From an uncultured Spirochaetaceae bacterium (GTDB lineage: Bacteria > Spirochaetota > Spirochaetia > Treponematales > Treponemataceae): a DNA stretch of 7,100 nt. The position numbers and the translations under genes were made by a program. Below the pieces are notes generated by a model that saw only the letters and a list, made by a program, of their open reading frames with translations, was not told where the DNA came from and did not search any database. The stretch is taken from assembly GCA_902796985.1 (NCBI GenBank), contig CADBRC010000297.1, positions 1 to 7,100 of the forward strand, in the 5' to 3' direction. How positions within the stretch are numbered: the first letter of the stretch is position 1; the number at the start of each line of letters is the position of its first letter. Shown here piece after piece: positions 1 to 5,586 of this stretch.

Positions 1-258
1 GTCCTTGAGGCCTGCGGGGATTCCCTTTTTCTGCCGTCCCTGGCATTTCCCTTCCTTATACGGAGCCGGCAGCCGGGAGACAGCGTGCAGGATGCCGGAA
101 CTTCCTTCCGTTCCGTTGCCTCCGTGCTGGACGGCTGGAAGTGCGCGGGCAGGAAGGACGACATTCTCCTCATACAGCGGCTGGACTTGCCCGGCCAGCC
201 CCTTGCCGCCGTCTGGGGAAGCCCGTTTGGACTCAAGAATTGGGTGGTAAAATATTAG
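1..258 (+). CDS. tilS: C-terminal part of probable tRNA(Ile)-lysidine synthase (partial, start outside window)
   Basis: Reading frame 1 is open from the left edge to TAG at 256-258, giving 85 residues of a C-terminus. The stretch PFLIRSRQPGDSV (residues 17-29) resembles the 'R-x-R-x-P-G-D' strand that opens the TilS C-terminal domain. The ending, with a DGWK segment, a polar strand DDILLIQRLD and AAVWGSPFGLKNW, fits the rest of that domain. TilS is a cytoplasmic enzyme that attaches lysidine to C34 of tRNA-Ile(CAU), changing its decoding from AUG to AUA. The catalytic N-type ATP-pyrophosphatase domain with its SGGxDS loop would lie upstream and is not visible, so the call rests on the C-terminal motif alone. 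The downstream promoter overlaps its last codons. AUA codons are common in the genes of this window, in keeping with a need for lysidine. Confidence 0.55.
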   Translation, partial: VLEACGDSLFLPSLAFPFLIRSRQPGDSVQDAGTSFRSVASVLDGWKCAGRKDDILLIQRLDLPGQPLAAVWGSPFGLKNWVVKY

Positions 259-273
259 AAAGTGTTGTATAAT
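245..273 (+). promoter_or_regulatory. Probable sigma-70 promoter for the TPR/protease operon
   Basis: A perfect TATAAT -10 lies at 268-273. A weak -35 (TGGTAA, 3 of 6 matches) lies at 245-250 with a 17-nt spacer. The promoter overlaps the stop codon of the upstream gene and would give a leader of about 90 nt before the ATG at 370. The -35 is poor, so an activator or the AT-rich downstream DNA may contribute. Confidence 0.45.
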
Positions 274-311
274 ATATGCCGTACAGTTGTTTATAGGCCG
301 AAAATATAAGC

Positions 312-351
312 TATAAATAAGTTATAAATAGAAGATTATAGAAGATTTAAG
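312..351 (+). repeat. Four degenerate 10-bp AT-rich tandem units in the leader of the TPR gene
   Basis: The units TATAAATAAG (312-321), TTATAAATAG (322-331), AAGATTATAG (332-341) and AAGATTTAAG (342-351) follow one another exactly every 10 bp. Each ends in AG. The period is close to one helical turn, so A/T-rich steps fall on the same face of the DNA. This could give curvature or a protein-binding array, or simply an unstructured, ribosome-accessible leader. No function is proven. Confidence 0.5.
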
Positions 352-369
352 CATGGTGAGGATGTTTGT

Positions 370-2481
370 ATGAGGTCGAGACTCTTTGCTCTTTGTTTTT
401 GCTTTGCCGCTGCCCTTCCGTTCGTGTCTGCCCAGGACTCTGAAAGAGCCTCTACGGCCGTGTCGCTTGCCAACAGGCGGACGGCCCTGCGATGCCTTGA
501 GGCTGCCGGGAACTACGCCTCCCAGTCTTCTTGGGGTGCGGCTGCTTCCCAGGCACAGATGGGACTGAGCTATGACGACAGCGTTTCCGACCTCTGGTAT
601 ATCTATGCGGTCGCCGTCCAGAAGAGCGGGGGCAGCATAGCCCAGGTTCTTCCGCTTGTGGAGCGGGCCCTTTCCGTCGGCAACTGGGTCAACTACAACC
701 GTGACAATTCCCGTATCCTCTATGCGGACATTCTTGCCGATACGGGCAGGAGCGCCGAGGTTTTCCAGGTTCTGGACTCCAATCCTCCCGTGTTCTCTTC
801 ATCCGCCGAGTACATCCGTGCCAAGGCCTACTACCGCATGGGTACGCCCGAGTCCTACACGGCTGCGAGGAGCAAGATTTCCAACGCGCGGCGGATTTTC
901 CCCGACGACACGCGCTTCCCCCAGCTTTTCTTCAGCTATGAGGATCCTTACAGCGAAGATGCGGCTGTCAGGCGGCTCGCCGACTCTTTCATAAAGCAGA
1001 TTGTGCTCTATGATGAGAGCACCAAGGAAGAGGATGCTGAACTTGAGATAATGGCTGCGGCCTTTGCGAGGGGTGACGAGCGCAGGAAGCTGCTCCAGTC
1101 ATTCAGCGCGAGGGGCCTGGTGCACCCGCTCTATGCCGGGGTTGCCCTTGAGGAAGCTCTGATCGGTCAGAAAGAGGCCTTCGAGTACATTGCGACCTTT
1201 GCAGACGACAGCCTGAACGTGGACTATCTGCGGGCCTTCATGATGCTGATTGACGATGAAGCTGTCAGAGCCGAGGCCAAGGAATACTTTACCGCCTTCT
1301 GCGGTGAGCTGACCTGTGACACGACCGGCGACGGCATTGATGACCTGACCGTCTCCTACTACCGGGGCCGTCCGCAGCATGTCGCCTACGACTGTAATCA
1401 GGACGGGGAGCTTGAGTGGGAGGTCTTCTGTGACTTCGGCGTTCCCGTCTCCGGCATCCTCTACGATGCGGACTACCTTGAAGCCAGCGAGGCGGACTTT
1501 ACCTGGCAGTCCTTCCCTGCCTTGTCCACTTTCGTCGTCAAGGACGGCGAGGGGCGCAAGGTCAACATTTTCAACCTGATGGGCGACGAGCTCATGTGGA
1601 CGCCGGTCAGGATGGACTTTGACCGGATAATCAGCGAATCCTCCGGGGCGGAATTCTTCTTCCCGATTCCCAACATCGACGAGCGGCGGCTGGGCAGACT
1701 GGAGCTTGCCTTCGCTTCCTCCAGCTTCACCGTCCCGAGTACCGAGCGGGAGAATTCCTGGATAAATGTCTCCGTGCTGGACGGGCAGATGCAGTCGGCG
1801 GACTACTATCATGCAGGCAAGCTCTACGCCCATACGCACTTTCAGGACAACATGCCGGTCTCGCGCATCGTTGATGCAGACGGGGACTCCGTCTTTGAGA
1901 CGACCGAATACTACGCACCCGTCTCTGACATGGACGGGGCGGTGCATGACGGAGATGTCGAGCGCACGATAATGACCAACCTCTTCGGCACGCCGTCCAA
2001 CGGGGCTGACTTCTACCTGCGGATGGTGCAGGTGGACGGTAACGGTGACACCGTGCCGGACTTTACCGAGGAGTATCTGAACGGCGGGACCGTGATCAGT
2101 TCCTGGGATACCGACGGCGACGGCTACTGGAACGTCCGCGTGTCCAACAGCTTTGACCCGGAGACCGGCCACAAGCGTGAAATCGATATGTTCTATCTGC
2201 CCTACAAGGAGAACGTCGTCAGCGTCACGATTGACGACGGGGTTCCTGTCCACGTGAAGAGCGGAAGCCAGGACTATCCCGTGATAAAGGACTCGTCCTA
2301 CCCCTTCTACTGGATAGGCGAGGCCGGCTCCTCCAGGCTCTCCAAGTCTGCGCTGGATTACTTCAAGAAGAACAGCGCGCAGGGGCTTTCCACCGTGATA
2401 GAGATTGTCGGCGAGCGGGTTCACGCCGTCCACGTCGGGGAATTCTGCTACGGCATGCTGATTCCAGAGACGGAGATGTAG
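370..2481 (+). CDS. Exported TPR-containing protein with repeated Asp-rich (calcium-loop-like) motifs
   Basis: 703 residues. The ATG at 370 is preceded by GTGAGGA (356-362) at suitable spacing. A Sec signal peptide is clear: MRSR, a hydrophobic core at residues 5-18, and a probable signal peptidase I cut after VSA (21|22). The mature protein is therefore periplasmic or surface-associated. Residues about 36-180 are helical with TPR-like pairs, for example around 113-138 (ILYADILADTGRSAEVFQVL) and 146-180, followed by more helices to about 310. The second half is beta-rich and carries five Asp loops: DTTGDGIDD (317-325), DCNQDGELE (341-349), DADGDSVFE (502-510), DGNGDTVPD (556-564) and DTDGDGYWN (580-588). 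Two pairs are exactly 24 residues apart, indicating a repeat unit. Such loops often bind Ca2+, but binding is inferred. I do not recognise a named family for the whole protein. It is the first gene of an operon with an HtrA-like protease, so a scaffold or partner role in the envelope is plausible. Confidence 0.9.
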   Translation: MRSRLFALCFCFAAALPFVSAQDSERASTAVSLANRRTALRCLEAAGNYASQSSWGAAASQAQMGLSYDDSVSDLWYIYAVAVQKSGGSIAQVLPLVERALSVGNWVNYNRDNSRILYADILADTGRSAEVFQVLDSNPPVFSSSAEYIRAKAYYRMGTPESYTAARSKISNARRIFPDDTRFPQLFFSYEDPYSEDAAVRRLADSFIKQIVLYDESTKEEDAELEIMAAAFARGDERRKLLQSFSARGLVHPLYAGVALEEALIGQKEAFEYIATFADDSLNVDYLRAFMMLIDDEAVRAEAKEYFTAFCGELTCDTTGDGIDDLTVSYYRGRPQHVAYDCNQDGELEWEVFCDFGVPVSGILYDADYLEASEADFTWQSFPALSTFVVKDGEGRKVNIFNLMGDELMWTPVRMDFDRIISESSGAEFFFPIPNIDERRLGRLELAFASSSFTVPSTERENSWINVSVLDGQMQSADYYHAGKLYAHTHFQDNMPVSRIVDADGDSVFETTEYYAPVSDMDGAVHDGDVERTIMTNLFGTPSNGADFYLRMVQVDGNGDTVPDFTEEYLNGGTVISSWDTDGDGYWNVRVSNSFDPETGHKREIDMFYLPYKENVVSVTIDDGVPVHVKSGSQDYPVIKDSSYPFYWIGEAGSSRLSKSALDYFKKNSAQGLSTVIEIVGERVHAVHVGEFCYGMLIPETEM

Positions 2482-2484
2482 GGG

Positions 2485-4146
2485 ATGTTCCGGAAGACTT
2501 CTTCTGTTTTTTCTTTCATCGCATGTGCCGCCCTGCTTTTTTCCTGCGCCTCCGAGCCGAAGGCTCCCAAGGACGTGGATACGAGCGGCAAGCAGTACAG
2601 CTCTGAGGATGCCGCGTCCTACGAGATAAGCCAGATAAAGAAGATTCCCGCCGATGAGCTGGTGAAGGCCCTGTGGCGGTCCAGGCTGCTTCTGAACAGT
2701 AATCCGGGCCTCTCTTCCGCCCGGACTCTGTACGATTCATACTGCGAGAAAACTTCAAACCTGTACAAAAAGGCCGTCTCCCAGAAGAACTGGATGGAAG
2801 CCCTCCGCCTGTACAACTCCCTCGATGCGGTGGGGTACGGGCAGCTTGCGGATCTGAAGATGGGGCGGGCCGAGCTTGAGGCTGCCGTTCTTCGCGGGGT
2901 TCCGGGGCTTTCCTCCAGCAGGAGCAGCTTTACGAACCTCGCAGGCTGCGTCAAGGGAACGGTCACCGTCTATGTGGACAAGGGCGTGAAGGTGCAGGGC
3001 AGGGTAGGCCGCACGGATGCGGTGCTCGGCTCCGGCTTTTTCATCGACAAGGCGGGGTACATCATCACGAACCACCACGTCATTGCAGACTGCGTCGATC
3101 CTGAGTACGAGGGCTTTGCCCGCCTGTACATATACCTCGCCGAAGATTCGGACACCAAGATTCCCGCCAAGATAATCGGCTATGATGAGAGCGTTGACCT
3201 TGCCCTGCTCAAGACCGAGGTTGATGCGCCGTACGTCTTTACGCTCGGCTCCAGTTCGGATTTGGACGTGGGCGACAAGGTCTATGCAATCGGTTCTCCG
3301 CTGGGACTTGACAGGACCCTGACGAGCGGCATCGTCTCTTCCAAGGACAGGGAGCTGCTGAGCGCAGGCAGGGTTTTCCAGATAGACGCAGCAGTCAACT
3401 CCGGCAACTCCGGCGGTCCCCTGATTGACTCCAAGGGAGCCGTGCAGGCCATCGTTTTCGCGGGCGTGCAGAGTTACCAGGGGCTTAACTTCGCGATTCC
3501 CGTGGAGTACCTGCGCTACGAGCTTCCGATTTTCTATTCCAAGGGCAAGCGCAAGGCTGCCTGGACGGGCTGCTTCGGCAGAACCAGACGCCGTGCCGGG
3601 AGCGGGGCGGCCAACGAGGGGCTTTCCGTCGAGTACGTCATGCCCTCTTCCCCTGCCGCCCTGTCCGGCATTTCCGTCGGTGAGACGATTGTCGCCGTGG
3701 ACGGGAAGCCGGTGGACTCTCTGGATGCGTTCAAGGCGGAGCTCATGAAGCGTGAGATGGGGACCATCATCCGGGTCCGGGCTGTGGATACGAACGGGAA
3801 GGCGAAAGACCACATCGTTTACCTGGATGAGCGGCCCAAGAACCCGGGCAAGGAGATCTACCAGCACGACGTGATAGCGGAGGCAATGGTTCCCCTGATG
3901 GGAATGGAGTTGAGCCGGAGTTCCTCGCTCAACAGGAACCAGTACATCATCAGCCGCATCGTCAGGGGCTCTCCGGCGGACTCTTCAGGCTTCAGCGTGG
4001 ACGACACGATTTCCGTGCAGGATGTGCAGCTTGACCCCAAGGGGGAGTATGCCGCCATCCAGATTTATGCCAAGAAGCGCAGCAGCGGCTACCTGGACGT
4101 GGCTGTCGGCTATACCGTCGCCCTGGATTCGCCCGCTTATTTCTAA
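2485..4146 (+). CDS. HtrA/DegP-like trypsin-fold serine protease lipoprotein with PDZ domains
   Basis: 553 residues. The ATG at 2485 lies 3 nt after the upstream stop, with a GGAG site (2472-2475) inside the end of the upstream gene, so translation is probably coupled. The signal sequence ends in the lipobox LFSC with Cys21 as the lipidated residue, which anchors the enzyme in a membrane facing the periplasm. Residues about 40-145 form a helical N-terminal region not found in classical DegP. The protease domain spans about 150-350. The catalytic triad reads His198 (TNHHVI), Asp238 (SVDLALL) and Ser309 (GNSGGPL), all intact. A first PDZ domain lies at about 375-450 (SPAALSGISVGETIVAVDG). A second PDZ-like domain lies at about 470-550 (GSPADSSGFSVDDTISV). 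HtrA proteases degrade or process misfolded envelope proteins and PDZ domains bind C-termini. The substrates here are unknown. A lipid anchor is unlike the soluble DegP and DegQ, so I give no gene symbol. Confidence 0.93.
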   Translation: MFRKTSSVFSFIACAALLFSCASEPKAPKDVDTSGKQYSSEDAASYEISQIKKIPADELVKALWRSRLLLNSNPGLSSARTLYDSYCEKTSNLYKKAVSQKNWMEALRLYNSLDAVGYGQLADLKMGRAELEAAVLRGVPGLSSSRSSFTNLAGCVKGTVTVYVDKGVKVQGRVGRTDAVLGSGFFIDKAGYIITNHHVIADCVDPEYEGFARLYIYLAEDSDTKIPAKIIGYDESVDLALLKTEVDAPYVFTLGSSSDLDVGDKVYAIGSPLGLDRTLTSGIVSSKDRELLSAGRVFQIDAAVNSGNSGGPLIDSKGAVQAIVFAGVQSYQGLNFAIPVEYLRYELPIFYSKGKRKAAWTGCFGRTRRRAGSGAANEGLSVEYVMPSSPAALSGISVGETIVAVDGKPVDSLDAFKAELMKREMGTIIRVRAVDTNGKAKDHIVYLDERPKNPGKEIYQHDVIAEAMVPLMGMELSRSSSLNRNQYIISRIVRGSPADSSGFSVDDTISVQDVQLDPKGEYAAIQIYAKKRSSGYLDVAVGYTVALDSPAYF

Positions 4147-4159
4147 CAGAATTTTTTTC

Positions 4160-4187
4160 TTTACTTTCCGCGCTTTCGTTGTATAAT
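4160..4187 (+). promoter_or_regulatory. Sigma-70 promoter of the small LRR gene
   Basis: TATAAT at 4182-4187 is a perfect -10. TTTACT at 4160-4165 matches the -35 consensus at 4 of 6 positions, with a 16-nt spacer. It lies directly downstream of the protease stop codon, after a T7 run (4152-4158) that has no convincing stem before it, so some read-through from the protease operon is possible. The ribosome site AAGGAGG (4212-4218), 5 nt before the ATG, is near perfect. Confidence 0.7.
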
Positions 4188-4223
4188 AATGAGTGAAGGG
4201 TTGTTAATCCCAAGGAGGCGCGT

Positions 4224-4598
4224 ATGACTAGATTAACGTCATTTAAAATAGTTGCCGTTGCCTTACTTGCTATGGGAGCGGCAGCTTTCGCGAAGGAAAG
4301 CCTGGAGATTCCTGACAATGTGACCGGACTTGGATACGGCTCATACAGGAACAGGAAGGATATCGTCCTCGTAACGATTCCCTGGTCTGTGACCAGCATC
4401 GACAAGGACGCTTTCAAGAACTGCCCGAATTTACTGGCTGTCACGTTTGACGACGAGGACAACTGGTATATCACCCAGGATGAGACGAACTGGCAGAAGA
4501 AGATGATGGGAACCCACATCGATGTCAGTGACTCTTCAACAAATGCGTTCGCCCTGTCTGGCAACCGCTATTACTTCTACAAGCTGGAAGACGAATAG
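4224..4598 (+). CDS. Small secreted BspA-type leucine-rich-repeat protein
   Basis: 124 residues, with a strong AAGGAGG site 5 nt upstream of the ATG. The signal peptide is clear: residues 1-8 with Arg and Lys, a hydrophobic core at 9-22, and a probable signal peptidase I cut after AFA (23|24). Residues about 48-77 match one BspA/LRR_5 unit: VTIPWSVTSIDKDAFKNCPN and a following LLAVTF strand, the usual 'IP..VT.I...AF.NC..L..V.F' pattern. A preceding half unit is visible at 27-47 (LEIPDNVTGLGYGSY). The tail (80-124) contains WYIT, GTHIDVSDSSTNA and RYYFYK. From memory this resembles the C-terminal tail of treponemal BspA-like surface proteins (W-x-x-T, GT-x-I-x-V, STNA, aromatic end). It is far shorter than typical BspA proteins, which carry many repeats. 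Start, stop, promoter and terminator are all intact, so it looks like a minimal family member and not a pseudogene. BspA-type proteins have been linked to adhesion; the role here is unknown. Confidence 0.85.
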   Translation: MTRLTSFKIVAVALLAMGAAAFAKESLEIPDNVTGLGYGSYRNRKDIVLVTIPWSVTSIDKDAFKNCPNLLAVTFDDEDNWYITQDETNWQKKMMGTHIDVSDSSTNAFALSGNRYYFYKLEDE

Positions 4599-4618
4599 CG
4601 AGGGTAGCCTAGGACGAT

Positions 4619-4672
4619 GCCCGGGGTCCGCGAAGGGATGTTCCCGGGCTTTATAGGGGAGCCGTCAGGCTC
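4619..4672 (+). other. Two hairpins in the 3' untranslated region (candidate structured RNA)
   Basis: GCCCGGG (4619-4625) pairs with CCCGGGC (4643-4649). Its 17-nt loop can itself form TCC/GGA (4627-4629 with 4636-4638). Next, GAGCC (4659-4663) pairs with GGCTC (4668-4672) over the tetraloop GTCA. Both lie between the LRR stop codon and the terminator at 4683-4730, within the same predicted transcript. I recognise no known RNA family here. The region could be a stabilising 3' UTR or the body of a small RNA processed from the mRNA. Confidence 0.4.
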
Positions 4673-4682
4673 TATCCATGTG

Positions 4683-4730
4683 AACCGTCGGTCCAGTTGC
4701 GCTGACAGCGTGACGGAGGGCGGTTTTTTT
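4683..4730 (+). terminator. Rho-independent terminator after the LRR gene
   Basis: AACCG (4683-4687) pairs with CGGTT (4721-4725), extended inward by a U-G and a C-G pair. TCC (4692-4694) pairs with GGA (4715-4717), and CGCT (4700-4703) pairs with AGCG (4707-4710) over a 3-nt loop. A T7 run follows at 4724-4730. An alternative stem, CCGTC (4685-4689) with GACGG (4712-4716), is mutually exclusive with the outer part. It ends transcription from the LRR gene and insulates the next promoter. Confidence 0.75.
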
Positions 4731-4749
4731 ATTTCTGGTAAGAAAATGT

Positions 4750-4778
4750 TTGACCGAATATATATATGGTGTTATAAT
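4750..4778 (+). promoter_or_regulatory. Strong extended -10 sigma-70 promoter of the 177-residue lipoprotein
   Basis: TTGACC (4750-4755) matches 5 of 6 of the -35 consensus. The spacer is exactly 17 nt. TATAAT (4773-4778) is a perfect -10, preceded by TGT, which makes an extended -10 (TGnTATAAT). Transcription should start near 4784-4787, at or just before the first bases of the G8 tract. This is the best promoter in the window. Confidence 0.85.
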
Positions 4779-4785
4779 AGAAGTT

Positions 4786-4821
4786 GGGGGGGGCAACTGT
4801 TGTTTCATGTTGCCCCCCCCC
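4786..4821 (+). repeat. G8/C9 perfect inverted repeat in the 5' leader
   Basis: GGGGGGGGCAAC (4786-4797) is the exact reverse complement of GTTGCCCCCCCC (4809-4820), separated by an 11-nt loop (4798-4808). The C run has one extra base (4821). It lies between the promoter and the ribosome site (AAAGGGG, 4834-4840) of the downstream lipoprotein gene, so it would form a 12-bp GC-rich hairpin at the very 5' end of the mRNA. T-rich sequence after the stem is weak and offset (TTTT at 4827-4830), so it is a poor terminator. Confidence 0.9.
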
Positions 4822-4847
4822 TACAGTTTTAAGAAAGGGGAATACCT

Positions 4848-5381
4848 ATGAAAAAGAATAAGTTTCTGTACGGCCTTACGGCTGCCCTGCTTGCCCTCTC
4901 CCTGTTCAGCTTTGCGGCATGTGACTCCGGCAGCTCGGAAGAAGACGAAGACGACATCCACACGACGCTTGAGGGAAAGACCTTCGTTGCCGGTGACTGC
5001 ACGCTGAAAGTGAAGAGCTATGAGTATGCTACTGGCACGAGCACCACTCCAACGGAAACTTCCACCAGCTATTCTGTGAGCAAAATCGCCTACATCGTCG
5101 GTGAGTCCGATGACCTCGTGACCGCCTGCGAGTGGGTGGATCCGTCTTCGTATACGACAAAGTATTCATCCAACTACCTCAAATATTCCATAAGCGGGGA
5201 GACAATCACCTTCACTACCAGCAGCGGCAAGACGTATACTGCTACAATCACCGGGGACAACACCTTTACGGTTCCGGCGGAATTCATTGACGGCGGAAGC
5301 TCTTATTACGACATCACGGACGACAAACTGACCTTCACGATGGGCGACAAGCCGGAGAAGGCGACGTTTACCAAGAAGTAA
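4848..5381 (+). CDS. Small beta-rich lipoprotein of unknown function
   Basis: 177 residues. The ATG at 4848 follows AAAGGGG (4834-4840) by 7 nt. The N-terminus MKKNK is followed by a hydrophobic segment (7-24) and the lipobox FAAC, making Cys25 the lipidated residue. Asp follows at +2, then an acidic Ser/Glu/Asp linker (residues 26-37). In enterobacteria Asp at +2 signals inner-membrane retention, but spirochaete sorting rules differ. The rest is rich in Thr, Ser and Tyr with alternating beta-strand patterns, for example ETITFTTSSGKTYTATI (about 121-137) and KLTFTMGDKPEKATFTKK at the C-terminus. This is compatible with a small lipocalin-like or other beta-barrel fold. I recognise no family. 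It is a single-gene unit with its own strong promoter, an unusual G/C hairpin leader and an intrinsic terminator, so expression is probably independent of its neighbours and may be switched (see findings). Confidence 0.88.
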   Translation: MKKNKFLYGLTAALLALSLFSFAACDSGSSEEDEDDIHTTLEGKTFVAGDCTLKVKSYEYATGTSTTPTETSTSYSVSKIAYIVGESDDLVTACEWVDPSSYTTKYSSNYLKYSISGETITFTTSSGKTYTATITGDNTFTVPAEFIDGGSSYYDITDDKLTFTMGDKPEKATFTKK

Positions 5382-5420
5382 GGGGGCTGCTGCCTCTGGG
5401 ATTTCCATAACAATACTCGG

Positions 5421-5450
5421 AAGGGCGGGCCATTGCGGTCCGCCCTTTTT
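5421..5450 (+). terminator. Rho-independent terminator after the lipoprotein gene
   Basis: An 11-bp stem runs from AAGGGCGGGCC (5421-5431) to GGTCCGCCCTT (5437-5447), with one G-T wobble and a 5-nt loop (5432-5436). A T5 run covers 5446-5450. It sits 40 nt after the stop codon. Confidence 0.92.
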
Positions 5451-5530
5451 ACATCAGCTAAAACGCCCTGTATTATCGCGCCGAATGCTTCTCCGTTTAA
5501 GCCGGCTGAAAATCCTCCCCCATTGCATAA

Positions 5531-5560
5531 ATGACGCTTTCCCATTAAAATACATATTAT
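5531..5560 (+). promoter_or_regulatory. Possible promoter of the dehydratase-activator gene
   Basis: ATGACG (5531-5536) shares 4 of 6 bases with the -35 consensus. TATTAT (5555-5560) is a 5 of 6 match to the -10, with an 18-nt spacer. The strong terminator just upstream implies that a promoter is needed between 5451 and 5586, and this is the best candidate seen. The rest of that interval shows nothing else I can support. Confidence 0.4.
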
Positions 5561-5586
5561 GGTGGAAAGTTTTTCTGGTGGAACCA

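Noticed and set aside
5..250. 81-codon + strand open frame at the left edge
   Set aside because: The overlapping frame 1 gives a TilS-like C-terminus ending at 258. This one has Pro/Ser/Arg-rich, out-of-frame composition.
1099..2433. 444-residue open frame on the - strand
   Set aside because: It lies wholly inside the TPR protein gene in a fixed codon register, a known side effect of GC-rich third positions. No ribosome site, promoter or recognisable domain was seen.
2755..3867. 370-residue open frame on the - strand
   Set aside because: It is antisense to the protease, whose triad and PDZ motifs are unmistakable. The antisense protein has low-complexity, domain-free composition.
4152..4158. 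T7 run after the protease stop codon as a terminator
   Set aside because: No stable stem lies directly before it. The T-rich DNA is better explained as part of the next promoter's -35 region.
3992..4564. 190-residue - strand open frame spanning the protease and LRR genes
   Set aside because: It crosses a promoter and two genes with clear + strand signals, and shows no domain or start signal of its own.
4757..4768. TA dinucleotide run as a microsatellite
   Set aside because: Only about four TA units, inside a promoter spacer where AT-richness is ordinary.
4786..4830. G8/C9 hairpin as an intrinsic terminator or attenuator
   Set aside because: The stem is strong but the only T run (TTTT, 4827-4830) begins 6 nt after it, with mixed bases between, so termination should be inefficient.
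4617..4832. 71-codon + strand open frame between the LRR and lipoprotein genes
   Set aside because: It runs through a strong terminator, a promoter and the G8/C9 repeat, has no ribosome site, and encodes no recognisable pattern.
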